From the NCBI RefSeq assembly GCF_000224145.3, contig NC_020175.2, positions 1,041,948-1,105,947 on the forward strand: a stretch of 64,000 nt of DNA, given 5' to 3'. Origin of the DNA: Ciona intestinalis (lineage: Eukaryota > Chordata > Ascidiacea > Phlebobranchia > Cionidae). The translations under genes were made by a program, and so were the position numbers. Positions 1-11,123 of this stretch are shown one piece after another. Every line of letters begins with the position of its first letter. The stretch's first letter is position 1. The notes under the pieces are model-generated. The model was not told the origin of the DNA. It saw only the letters and a program-made list of their open reading frames with translations, and made no database searches.

Positions 1-776
1 AACTAGCACAGCCGGTTAAATTCGGTAGATTAAATACAAGTTGCAGAATACAGTTTATTGTCATTTTAGTGTGAATTTCAATTTAGTGTCCCATCTTCCC
101 CCACATTGCAGTTTTGCATGTTTTTATTGCTTTTAATTTAGTAATTTATACCTCATGGGTTATTCAACTATAAGTTACTGATATAATAAAAAGATAATAT
201 TTTGAAAATTTATTTTTAAAATTCAGTTATTTGCACTTGGAGATAAGTTACGAGAAGTATAGCTTATTGTTCGAAAAACAGAGTAGTAATACCCAATTTG
301 TGACAAAAATGTAAACTTTTTCAATACGTATTATCAAATTTCTGATATTACAAGTTCATATACATTTGTAGGATACAATATTTATCAACTGATGTTCGAA
401 CAATACCCATTATCGTTCAAACTATAGCAGTAGGGCAAGAAAAGGAATGTTTAAACTTGCTTTTCAAAGCGTTCAGTATTATTTCGTGTTATTTACGTGT
501 ATTCCTAATAATAAATACACCTATTAATCAAAATAAACAATGATTTTAACTGTCCCATCCTATCCCGTGTTTTTTCGAATTTGTAAAATTTCACCTGTTG
601 TGCGGATAGTTAAATAACTTCTCGTGTGTTTTATTATATATTTTTTGAATTGTTGTCAATTAATAAAGGAATGATAGTACTAACTCGTGGTATTACCCAA
701 AAAAACGCAATCTATTTTAATTTTGAAATATTTGGAAATTTGTGCTTAAGGGTCCCATCTTCTCCCACTTTCGACA
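1..776 (-). repeat. Long inverted-repeat element (family A), copy 1, partial
   Basis: Reads as the reverse complement of the element at 62402-63675: shared stretches include the block around 541-670 and the left-edge block at 1-115. It ends near 774 in a degenerate terminal repeat (GTCCCATCTTCTCCCAC) and runs off the left edge of the window. An internal GTCCCATCTTCCCCCAC motif at 88-108 matches an internal motif in the distal copy. No coding capacity was seen, so it is a non-autonomous DNA element or a remnant of one. Confidence 0.75.
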
Positions 777-1047
777 TAAGATACCCAATGGCATAGCCTG
801 ATAAAAGACAAGGATAGAACTCTAAAACTTCGGTCCTTTACAATTGCAATTAAAGAAATGCTGCAAGATTCATTTATGCCCGACAGCAACAGCATAAATA
901 TGCAGTAACTTTGCGACGATACCAGCACTTAAAGGTTCAGTATAAATAGAGGCCTCATCACTGCGTCACTTACTGTGGCGCCCCCAATATCTACTTCATC
1001 GTGTTTTAAACAATGGTTTTTTGGAGTGGCGAATATATAGTAGGATT

Positions 1048-1244
1048 AGTAGGATGGGGGAAGATGGGACACCTTTGGCGCATAATATCCGAATATCCTG
1101 ATCGTGTTTTAAACAGTTAACAACGGTGTATGGGAGTCTTGAGCATATAGTTTTATATAATTCTTTGAAAGTTCCTTGTTTACTACCACATTGGACGAGA
1201 AAATAGAGTTAAAATGTGTTCCAACTTTCCCCACCCTACTATAT
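1048..1244. repeat. Short MITE (family B) sharing family A termini
   Basis: About 200 bp, bounded by AGTAGGATGGGGGAAGATGG on the left and its near-inverse ending CCCCACCCTACTATAT on the right. The interior carries the block ATCCTGATCGTGTTTTAAAC seen again at 2250, 2400, 21165 and 49910. Miniature inverted-repeat element with TA-rich flanks, consistent with a TA-targeting (Tc1/mariner-like) transposase, although the target duplication cannot be delimited. The stretch 1245-2030 holds no gene I can support. Confidence 0.8.
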
Positions 1245-2054
1245 GATTTTATAATCCTTTAGATGACTTTTTTACAACCAAATTGGTTAAGAAAATAAAA
1301 AGAAAACGTATCCCATCTAACCCAAACCCCACTATATAGAACGTTTTTTTTATCAAATAGGTACCCGGCGTATAAAAAGGTCCGTCTTTCTCCACTGTAC
1401 TGAATATGGACTTTAATATTTTTACATCGGTATATGGCCCATGTTAAGGATGAGATATGGAAAATAATGTAATTCGTCCATTTTAAAATATTGGTAAACA
1501 AGTTATCTTTAAAACTAATCTATATTAAATGTGGATGTGCTGGAATATAAGAGTCCACGAATGAAAATCATTATAGGAAATAGACTATGCCTGGTATAAT
1601 GGTCATTAGTCCGTTATTAACACAAAACAATGCCTCTCTGCCTGACACATTCAATAGTCGCTTTTTACCAAGTAATTTCGTGGAGTTCACGTATTGTTGT
1701 TTGAAATGTTATCGGTTGATTTGCAATGTAGGGTTCCGCTGTGCTTTGGGTTTGGTTAACATTACAATGTAGGCATGGCCTAGTATAGCTCTATTAAACA
1801 GTGTGGAAGTTAGGACAGTGTAGACTGCAAAATATATGACGAAGCACGGCCTACGTTTCTCTAGTATAGGCGGACGAAGCAATTAAATTCAACGCTGGTT
1901 CAGGAGGCCTTGCGATTACCTGGCGGGGTTACGCTAACGCTTCTATTAATACGTTTCTTAAGCTTCGTGTGGGTTTATTAAATTAAACTTCTAAACTTAT
2001 TAAACTATAATAATATTACTTCAGGTTGCCTATACATTTAGTAGGTTTATCAAT

Positions 2055-5000
2055 ATGAAATGCTTGAAATTATTGTTCCTTCTTTGTTTGATGATTTCAC
2101 AATACAATTTATCACATCAAAGTAAGTAACACATATTACCTAAAAATAAAATATATATAGTGGGGTGGGAGAAGATGGGACACCTTTAGCACAAAATATA
2201 TAAATAGTGGGGTGGGGGAAGATGGGACACCTTTAGCACAAAAATATAAATATCCTGGTCGTGTTTTAAACAATTTACAACGGTCTATGAAAGTCGCACG
2301 GAAAAGGTCTTATAATTCTTTGTATGTTCTTTGTTTACTACCAAAATGTACGAAAAATGGAATGAAAAGGTGTCCCATCTTCCCCCAACCTACTAAATAT
2401 CCTGATCGTGTTTTAAACAATTAACAACGGTCTATGAAAGTCGCAAGGACAAGGTTTTATAACTCTTTGAATGTTCTTTGTATACTACCAATTCGTACGA
2501 GAAAATAAAATGAAAAGGTGTCCCACATTCCCCCATTCTACTATATTAATAATTATCGAAGATATTACTATAAAGTTCGTTAAAACAAAAATTAAAGTTA
2601 AACGGTCGTTATAACTCGCTAATAAAAATATACAAAACTATACGTCAATTTCAAAAAAAGCATGAGCGCTGTACACATTAAATTTGATTATACACGCATT
2701 GATTATTTGCGTCATAATATGGATTGGCACATAGTCATTGGGCATGTATGAGGTTTAAAACAAGCTTGAATGTTAAAGAAGCACTTGCGCGTCGTACTTT
2801 AGCCTTTACGTGCGTCGTATTTTAGTCTTCACTTTCTGGATCGCGATACGCCATTTGAACATCACTGGTCTACTTCATACATATCAAAAAAATAGTATAG
2901 AGTGCATATAATTAAAAGAGTTTTTTTTTCGATGTTTGAGGCTTGGGTACATCGCTCGTGAGATGTTCAAAAAACTCTGATTCGCGCCAAAACAATTTTG
3001 GAAGCCAATGAATTAAATACAAGAAATTACTTGTTCACAGCAGGACAATGTATCGGGTTTAATATATTATCATAGCCCATTGAGCCCAAAATAGTTGCAA
3101 GTAGCCCCAATTATTTTAAGTTATTCAACCCAATGTGTGTAAGTATTATTATGGCTTATTCAATACATGATAAATGTAACTTACTTTATCCTCGCGTGGC
3201 GAAAAACGACAGTCACACGGGTTTAGCACCTCGTGCCAGCTTACAAGTTACCATGTATGTTACGTTGTGGGTGACATTTTTATTGATGTTTTTATTTTTT
3301 TATATATGGCTAATAATTTGGACAACCCATTAGTGACCAGTGGGTTAGGGTTAGAGCAATTGCCGTTAAGTGTCTTGCCCAAAGACACATACGCCCACAA
3401 TAGTAGCAACGTCGATGTTACAGGCAGGCGCGCTTACCACTATATGCCACTGCGCCTGGCAACGTATTTAGTAATGGCATTATACAATATACATTACATT
3501 GTATATAAACACAACACAAGCCAAGTCTGTATATACTTCAATCCACGCAATAATTACCGGGAACTTGGAAAACCAGCAACAATATTTATTTACATTGTAG
3601 CCTATATAAACACAACACAAGCCAAGTCTGTATAAACTTCAATCCACGCAATAATTACTAGGAATTTGGAAAACCAGCAACAATCGTTGCTATTGCACAA
3701 TATAGTTAGCGCAACTGCTTTGGTAGGTTCAGCATTCTATTGACTTATCTCACCAAAAATGGAGCAATGATCAAATTAATTAAACGACAAACAGATAAAA
3801 AAAATCAGCAAAACAGTAATCGTTAAACCACGAAAAACTTTTTGAGGAAAAGTGCCAAATAAAAGCGTTGGTGCTGAACAAAATAAAAGTTTCCTTCCGT
3901 TTTTAAAAACATTTAAGTTTTATCAAACATACATGTTTATGTATCGCTGGTTTTATGTTGTGCTGCTAAATCTATGCTATACACTCGTTATTGGCGTCAT
4001 GGCACAGGGGTTAGCTGAAGATATCCTTCCCCTAACGTTATAGGTTCAATAGGCTTGTCGCTGCTATCATTGTGCAAATGCTAAGTGATCACTTAACAGG
4101 TTGTTTAAATTGTCGGCCATAGAAAAAGAACAGCAGCCATCCACAAAAGTAACATATGTGGTAGCTGACACAAGATGTGTGAAACGGAGCGTCCCTGCTA
4201 TAGCGACTGTCATTTTCCGATCACGCAATAATAAAGCAAGTTAATTACATTTCTTCAAAAGATTGCTAAAATGTATTTTCAGAACCGCTAACAAGTGCCG
4301 TGATGAAACACGCCTTGTTTCATAGAAGCGACTTTCCTTTCAGTGACCTTACTTTTGATACAAAAGCAAGGGCGGTTTTCAACCCCAATTGTACAGGTAG
4401 TAGAATATTTCTATGGTTTTAGCGGGCATTTCTCCACGTGTTTTCGTGATACAGATTCAAAGTCTTGCCTTCAACGTTGCCAACATGGGAAAGTATGGAC
4501 GCTGCAATCAGGTTGTTGTAGTTGTACATGTAGAAAAGGTTATATATTATCAACCAATGAAAAGTCGTGTACAAGAGGTACGACTGTTTTGGTTGTAACT
4601 TATTTAGTTTGCTTTTTCACCGTACTTTTTTTGTTAGCAATGTTCGGTGATTGGTCAACTTGGAGTTCATGCATTGTATCCGAGTGGGGCGGGGTGCAAC
4701 ATAGAGGACGACTTTGTAAAACCAAGTTAGGGAGATCGGCAAATAATAGATGTGTGGGTGCTGGTAGCCAATCAAGATCATGTTCAAAAGTTACCAGGGG
4801 TAAGTTGGCTATGTTGGGTTGTACTGCCAGTTACTAATCTGGTTAAACAACCTTCCAGATTTTCGAATTCGTAAAAACCTTTTGGATTTGACCGATGAAG
4901 AACTTCATGATTTTATTCAAGGATTCACTAAATTTAAACAAGATCATTCGCTCTTTGGGTACCTTGTAAGTTGGGTTGATACATATTTTGTTATGTCTAA

Positions 5001-8000
5001 TACTGTGTCTTAATGCATATAGAAAGCTAATATAATGTGTTTGACTTTGGTCATAACTTTATGAATACAACAATTCCTTATGTTCTGTTATACAGAACAT
5101 AGCTAAGTGGCATGGGTGGCCTAATAGATGTCCATGGTATAAACATCGTATTGAAGAACATAAAAATGGACACTGTAGCTGGCATAACCACCCTATGTTT
5201 CTACCATGGCATAGACTAATCATGGTGCAGTTAGAACTTGGTGAGTATATTACAAAGTAAAGGATACAGTGTTAAATGTTTAATGTAACTATATGTCAGA
5301 CTGCGTGCGACCAAGAAATTTTATGTTACTTGAATGAATGACTTACTTTTTCCTTGCGTGGCCGGAAATCGACAGTCGTTATAACACGGGTGTTCATACA
5401 CCTCGTGCTAGCTTACGAGTTACCAAGTGTTACTTCGTGCGTGATTATTTTTTATGTTTTTTTTTAAATTACTTTTAATGTTGCTGCTAATTTGGATAAC
5501 TCATTAGTGACCACTCGGTTGAAGAAATTGCAGTTAAGTGTTTTGCCCAAGGACACACACGCACACAATGAAAGCAACGACAAGCTGCTGTGCTACAGCG
5601 CCGGACTACTTAAACTGAAAATTTTCACAAGTAACTTAGTCGTGCCACTATTATGAGCACATATGTGTGTTACACTTGAACAAGACAGACACAATTGCTC
5701 CGATTCAGTAGTCTAATCTCTAAATTGTCAGCTGTAAAGAAAAAGTACATCAATCAACCACACGTGGTAACTAAAAAGGAAAATTATTTGTCTATTCATT
5801 TTATGCCCAACGTTCTTTGTGTTTACTATTAGGAATATAAAAAAATGTTTGTTGTTTTTAGGCTTATCTCGTCACATGAAAAACAAAACGCTTGGAATTC
5901 CTTACTGGGATTGGACGGATCCTACTTACAAAGGAATTCCAGATTTAGTGAAAAACCCAACCATTTATGATCCCATATTAAAGGAATATGTTCCAAATCC
6001 ATTTTATAGAACTTACGTACCAAGTCACCCCCTGGTTAACAATCAAACATTGTAAGTAATATTACTCATGCTTCAGGTATAAATATTGTCTACACCAGCA
6101 GTCCCTTCAACCGGTGTGCACTGTGCAACCTGGGATGCATCATAAAGTTTACAAAATTTAAGCGATATTATTCAGTTTTGAACTTTTAACAAATTTAGCC
6201 ACTTCCTTCAGTTTTCCCTACATGAATTCTATATCTTACATCACTTGGAATTGCGGAACTAGTCCTCTCTTTATCCGCATACCACCTGTTCCTAATGATT
6301 TTGATTAGCCACTTATTCTTGTACACATTTTTCATTAATGGCGTCACTAATTTTAAGTTAAAGCAATCAGAGGTGCATGAGTTCGTCACAACAACTTTAG
6401 GGGTGCACCAACCCGAAAAGGGTTGAAGAGCACTGGTAAACCAACTTTAGTAACCACTACACCAGCGTTGTTCAGCACCGGTCAGCATATATATATTTTA
6501 AGAGGCTTTTAAATTAAAGCATCGCTTCCAAGGTGTAAAAACAACCAACAAATAATATCTAAACCAAGTGTTGTGAAGTGCTGGTATCGTAATAGATTTG
6601 TTCCGATTGAGATATTTGTACCGTGCGCTATTGCGCATGCGCCGAGATGGTAGTGCGCAGTAGGTCGGAACAAATACAATACCCTCCCGGTCGAAATTTA
6701 TTACGAGCCTCCGTTAAAAACGTTCCAGTATTCGTCATAAAAAAAACATATTTATAGAATTTTCTACCTATTCAGCTTTGAATATGTTATAGCGCTACGT
6801 AATACCTTAAAAACAAAGCATTATTTTTTTTAAAAAGTGTGAGGATGAGTGTTAAATATAAAAAGTAAGGTCATAACTTGAATCATGTGAATATTAATGT
6901 TTCAAAGATTTTTGCGAAAAAAATAACTAACGCATACATCTATGTAGGTCACTAGCATGTTATTCATACAAATAATTTTAAAAAATACAGTAATATTTTC
7001 CTAATAACTTTTTTTAGGCGGTACGTATTGATTAGAGCTCGTATTTTATTTGTTCCGGCCGATAAGACATGCGCACGAGCATCTCGACGCATGCGCGATA
7101 ACGTCTGTTAAAAATATATCAATCGGAAAGAATATATCTCGACAATGGTCAACGTGGTTATTTCTACACTATTCTTATAATGTTAATCTAAAAAGAACAA
7201 ACCAAGAAGCATCTTTAGTGTAAAAATATTGATAACTTTTATTTGCTAGATACAACTACCGGGCAGTTGAAAGAGCTGGCTTCCTTCGTCACAACCTGAT
7301 GCTCAAGAATATAATTCAAGCTGTTAACATGCCGAATTATGAATTTTTTGACATGACTGAAATTGATGCTCACGGCCAGGTTAGTTCAAATAATCATTGT
7401 TTTGAACCTTTATTACTTGTACTAGCTTTCACCCATAACGGCTGTCGTTTTGCTGCGGATTTATGTTTAAATTGATCTGATGTTATATACTGACTTTTTG
7501 AGCCATATAGAATAGAGTGTAGTTTATGATATTAAAGTTCATCATTCAGGTCCACAACTGCATGTGCGTGTCTAAAGGTGGCAACTGTACCTACAGCATG
7601 TTGAAAACTGCATACTCTTGCTTTGATTCCGCATTTTTCTTGCACCACAGCCAAATAGATAGGGTGTATGCTTTGTATCAAAAACTAAGACATGTTTTAG
7701 GAACACAAGATTGGACGAAAGAAAGTTTTTTGGATGCGTACAAGGTCGGTGTGATGTTATGTATTAAACTTGCAAAATGTAATGTTATAACCAAAAAAAA
7801 CATGGACATATTGTTGTAAAGTACAATGGGCGAAGATGGGACTCTTAAGCACATATTGCCCAATATTTACAAAATCAAAATAGTTGACTGTTTTTGGGTA
7901 ATACCACGAATTAGTACTATCACTCCTTTATTAATTAACAACAACTTAATAAAATATAATAAAACACACGAGGAGTTATTTAGCGATCCGCACAACAGGT

Positions 8001-9656
8001 GAAATTTTACAAATTCGAAAACACACGTTGGATAAGATGGGACAGTTTAAATTCATTGTTTATTTTGATTAATAAATGTATTTATAAATAGGAAATATAT
8101 ATGTAAATAACACGAAATAATACTGAACCCTTTAAAAATCAAGTTTAAACATTCTTTTCCTTGCCCTACTGCTATACTTTAATGTTACGCACAATATGTT
8201 ATTGCAATTGGTATTGTTTGAACATCAAGTGAAAAATATTGTAACCTATAAATGTTTATAAAAACATGGGACTATGCGAAGAAGAAGAAACAGTTATTCC
8301 GCTAGGAGGCGATGACAAATTCGTTTCTCTATTCTATGGGGGAGCATTTAGTTTTACGGTTTATACCAATGTTAATATATGAATGTAGTAGTAAACAGAA
8401 CGAAAGAACGTATATAACTGATCTAATGTAGGAAACATATTAATATTTAATTCATTTGTTTTACACTTATTAACACCTTGTAGCGTTACTTTGAGCGTTT
8501 TTCCGTATTTTTTTAATTTAAACAATTACCGACACCTAGCGGAAAAAGTGTCCCTTCTTCTTCCTTGTATAGTCCCATGTTTTATAAACTTGTAATAACA
8601 AAAAAATGAAAGTACCTTATAATAAAGTCAAACTGTACGAAATGTTCAAGGTTGTTTTTTAAACCTATGAAACTGGTTTAATCATTCACGCTCGCAAACT
8701 ATAAAAATTCATCGGCTTTACTATGTTTTTGCGAGCATTTAAAATTAGCACCTTACTATTTTGCCTTTTTTACCCGTTCAGATTATACTGTTCCTACTTT
8801 ATATATTTTTTTAATATTTAAAAACAGTAATTGACTTTTGACGCGCGTTTTATAAAGTTGTGATAATAATGTGGAATGATTTGTGACATTATTTGCCTGA
8901 TTATTATTAAAGCGGTGTAGTATTCTATTACGCTTAGTATCGATCACAGCCGATGAATACAGATTCAAATGGTTTATTATGAAGTTACACACTTATTCGG
9001 TTACAGTATTTTTAGAATCCCAATCTATTGTCATAATTTTATACACGAGGCGATAAGTGTTGCACATTAACAATTTACAATCACTTGATGGCGTTAGCAT
9101 TAAACCAAAACACTACAAGCGGGGTCTGTGAAACGAAAATTAAAAGAAGTCTTGTCTGACCAAGCGTCCCATCTTCCCCCACCCTACCATACATTAGACA
9201 CACATGGTGTGCTCATCGTCAATGCCACCCATCAAAACTTAATTTGTAAACATAATGTGAAAGATGTTATTGTACGTGTATTTTTGTCCTCAGTATTGAT
9301 TTTTTTTGTTTCAGCGGGAACATTTTTTTGATTTCTTTAACCGTCCAGATGTTTCTGGGTCATGGGATTGGCCGATGTCCCCGTTTTGTAACGCTTCAAT
9401 GAACCCAAGTTACGTCACATTAAACGAAAACTCGTGGACCGTTGCAAACTCTTATTATTACCAAGAATTGTTTGGGTATAAGTACGACTCGTTTGATTTC
9501 GCTAGAAGAGATTGGAAACTTCTTCTTAAAGATTTAAAGCAGAGCTACGAAAGTAAATACTACGGGAAGGTCGTTCCTTATTTTTCGCACTTGGGAAAGG
9601 ACCTGGGTGAAATATCTCATCAATCGATTTTCTTTACCGGTGACTGCACAGTTTAA
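2055..9656 (+). CDS. Tyrosinase-family type-3 copper protein with EGF-like and TSP1 domains
   Basis: Nine phase-compatible exons: 2055-2121, 4455-4577, 4638-4799, 4859-4965, 5096-5240, 5862-6051, 7250-7379, 7550-7744, 9315-9656 (486 aa if translation stops at 9654-9656). Order: signal peptide (residues 1 to about 20, hydrophobic core LLFLLCLM), cysteine-rich EGF-like module (24-63), thrombospondin-1 module (WSTWSSC, about 66-117), tyrosinase domain (about 118-480). CuA ligands H159, H183 and H192 are visible in WHGWP and HNHPMFLPWHR, and IPYWDW follows. CuB has H310 and H340/H341 (FFLHH), but the position expected to be the second histidine of HxxxH is C314 (HNCMC). Family members oxidise phenols or bind oxygen; secretion and phenol oxidation are inferred, and activity is doubtful because of C314. 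The TSP1 module has tryptophan where the second cysteine is usual. The start is the only ATG opening the signal-peptide exon; an AG at 2033-2034 lies 20 nt upstream. Confidence 0.88.
2158..2547. repeat. Compound MITE: two fused family B copies
   Basis: A left terminus at 2158 (TAGTGGGGTGGGAGAAGATG) is followed after 50 bp by a second at 2209 (TAGTGGGGTGGGGGAAGATG). The right terminus GTGTCCCATCTTCCCCCAAC at 2371 runs straight into another copy of the interior (ATCCTGATCGTGTTTTAAAC, 2399) that ends at about 2546. Read as tandem copies that lost the ends between them. Lies in tyrosinase intron 1, directly after the signal-peptide exon. Confidence 0.75.
3140..3475 (-). repeat. tRNA-headed SINE-like element
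   Basis: The reverse strand from about 3475 starts with a tRNA-like head (A-box-like GTGGCATATAGTGGTAAGCG), passes through the conserved block complementary to AGTGTCTTGCCCAAAGACAC (3369-3388) and ends with the recurrent tail complementary to AAATGTAACTTACTTTATCC. The same tail and body recur at 5340-5610, 25690-25905 and, in the other orientation, 3995-4250 and 28743-29045. A pol III-transcribed retroposon is inferred; it lies in tyrosinase intron 1. Confidence 0.65.
3500..3690. repeat. Tandem duplication, period about 101 bp, two copies
   Basis: The block beginning ACAACACAAGCCAAGTCTGT at 3511 recurs at 3612 with few differences, both followed by CAATCCACGCAATAATTAC and by an AAACCAGCAACAAT motif. 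It lies in tyrosinase intron 1 just beyond the SINE head, and has no coding significance that I can see. Confidence 0.75.
3995..4250 (+). repeat. tRNA-headed SINE-like element
   Basis: The head has A-box-like GGCACAGGGGTTAGCTGAAG and B-box-like TAGGTTCAATAGG. It is followed by the common SINE body and the terminal block GTCATTTTCCGATCACGCAA with an AATAAAGCAAGTTAATTACA tail. Same family as 28743-29045. Truncated or diverged in places. Confidence 0.6.
5340..5610 (-). repeat. SINE-like element, reverse orientation
   Basis: Starts on the + strand with the tail-complement ACTTACTTTTTCCTTGCGTG, contains CAGTCGTTATAACACGGGTG and the AAGTGTTTTGCCCAAGGACAC-type block near 5540. Lies in tyrosinase intron 5, between the CuA exon and the exon at 5862. 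Confidence 0.6.
6601..7128. repeat. MITE with long imperfect terminal inverted repeats
   Basis: The left arm starts TTCCGATTGAGATATTTG and continues through GCGCATGCGCCGAGATG and GGTCGGAACAAATA. The right arm read in reverse starts TTCCGATTGATATATTTT and continues through GCGCATGCGTCGAGATG and GGCCGGAACAAATA. The arms are about 100 bp each around an AT-rich core. The core block at 6745-6815 is inversely related to 15835-15910, so a related element lies inside family A copy 3. Located in tyrosinase intron 6. No flanking duplication was identified. Confidence 0.75.
7822..9190 (+). repeat. Long inverted-repeat element (family A), copy 2
   Basis: Opens with a degenerate left terminus (ATGGGCGAAGATGGGAC, 7826) and closes with GTCCCATCTTCCCCCACCCT at 9167-9186. 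The left 300 bp matches 9746-10100 and 62402-62720 closely (for example TTTTTGGGTAATACCACGAA). The right 400 bp matches 16180-16534 and 63480-63675. It contains a nested palindromic insertion at 8268-8576. It lies in tyrosinase intron 8 and encodes nothing recognisable. Confidence 0.85.
8268..8576. repeat. Nested palindromic element inside family A copy 2
   Basis: Inverted ends GGGACTATGCGAAGAAGAAG (about 8269) and CTTCTTCCTTGTATAGTCCC (8557-8576) are near-complements. They are absent at the matching point of family A copies 3 and 4, so this is a separate fold-back insertion of about 300 bp. Confidence 0.65.
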
Positions 9657-10111
9657 GCAAATGCCCCTTATATTCTGCTGATTCTATCATCAAAATATAT
9701 TGTTTATTAACTGGAAAATCTCACTGTATTTAGCATATAGTACATAGTAATGGGGGAAAATAGGACACTTAAGCACATATTGCCAAATATTTCCAAAATC
9801 AAAATAGATGACGGTTTTTGGGTAATACCAAGAATTAGTACTATCATTCCTTTATTAATTGACACCAATTTAATAAAATATAATAAAACACACGAGGAGT
9901 TATTTAACTATCCGCACAACAAGTGAAATTTTACAAATTCGAAAACACACGCAGGATAAGATGGGACAGTTTGAAAGCATTTTTATTTTGATTATTAAGT
10001 GTATTTATAAATGGAATATACGTAAATAACACGAAATAATACTGTACGCTTTGAAAGTTAAGTCGAAACATTCTTTTTCTTGCTCTACTGCTATAGTTTT
10101 TATCATGTTAC

Positions 10112-10292
10112 TGTGGCCTTTCATTATTACGTCATTACATACGCTCCAGTAATCGTCACGCCATTTGGTTGTGTTGTGTGTTGTAAACCGTGACTATGAC
10201 CTCTAACCACGTGACTGTGGGTTTGCATGTTAAACTGTGGGCAGATTACTGATGATATCGTAGCGAACGCACGTAAATACAAAACTGCTACA
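10112..10292 (+). repeat. 5' LTR
   Basis: 181 bp, TG...CA ends, matching 15453-15633 base for base as read. Preceded by TTAC, the first copy of the target-site duplication. Confidence 0.95.
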
Positions 10293-10294
10293 TT

Positions 10295-10312
10295 TGGCGA
10301 TCCTGCCAGGAC
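10295..10312 (+). other. Primer-binding site
   Basis: TGGCGATCCTGCCAGGAC starts two bases after the 5' LTR. The TGG start is the complement of a tRNA CCA end. The priming tRNA was not identified. Confidence 0.7.
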
Positions 10313-10333
10313 CAAAAGAAAGACAGTCTAACA

Positions 10334-11118
10334 ATGGAAACGTCGCGATTAGACAAGTTGGAGGCTTTAACCAGAGGGTTGTTAAAGGAAAACCTTGAAC
10401 TACGGGGCGAACTGAGAAAATTAAAAGGTCTGGATTCTCGGGTAGAGGTTTTAGAATACCGGATCGAAGGCTTCGAAGAACCGACAGTGAGAGCTGAACC
10501 TACGCCACTTAGGCCGGAAGTACCACCCGGAGATTTTAATGGACGAAGTAGTTGGGCACAATACAAAATGCATTTTGAAAACATTGCGAAAGTAAACCGG
10601 TGGTCGGAGTCGGACAAAGGAATGCATCTTGCCGCGCACCTTACTGGAGACGCGGTCGAAATCCAAAACACGCTCACCGCTGAAGAACGATGGAACTACA
10701 ACACGCTTGTCTCCACGCTGGACCAACACTTAAGTGAGGTGAACGCGTCTCGCGCGAGAGGCCAATTCCACGCCGCGACGAGGGTGCCTGGCGAGACTTA
10801 CGTGAGGTTTGCCACGCGTCTACGCCATCTAATTAAAGACGCGCACCCGCAGCTTCCTTCCAATTGTCGCGAGACGTACTTGGTTGAACAATCGATGACA
10901 ATTCTGTTCGCCGCCACATCGCCTCACCCATTCCAGCAACACTAGCAGATGCTGTACGAGTAGCTGAAAGAGTAGTGGCCTTTGACACTCGCCCAGGAGT
11001 TTGGTTCAATCGAAGCCAAGATGAGCGCGAGGCCGGTCGCGCGAGCAGGGACTGCACGGAGTATCGTCGGTCAACAACCAACGGTAGACCTGCTGGTCGA
11101 CCTTTAAACGGGCGATAA
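10334..11118 (+). pseudogene. gag region of the gypsy element (frameshifted)
   Basis: Opens at ATG 10334 with a coiled-coil-like N-terminus rich in L, E and K (residues 1-45), then a capsid-like region (GDFNGRSSWAQYKMHFENI, WSESDKGMHLAAHL) typical of Ty3/gypsy gag. The first frame closes at 10945. Sense-looking sequence continues in a different frame from about 10918 to the TAA at 11116-11118, so one small indel near 10900-10915 is inferred. No CCHC zinc knuckle is visible in the remaining part, unlike most gypsy gag proteins. Probably non-functional as written, or a sequencing error lies at the shift. Confidence 0.8.
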
Positions 11119-11123
11119 CTGGT

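Noticed and set aside
3995..4060. Possible tRNA gene (A and B box-like motifs), also at 28743 and 47938
   Set aside because: No complete cloverleaf can be drawn, and each is joined to a repeated SINE body.
4343..4837. Single 164-residue protein from one continuous frame
   Set aside because: It crosses two introns with good GT/AG sites (4578-4637 and 4800 on); the translated intron parts have no homology, while the spliced exons form EGF and TSP1 modules.
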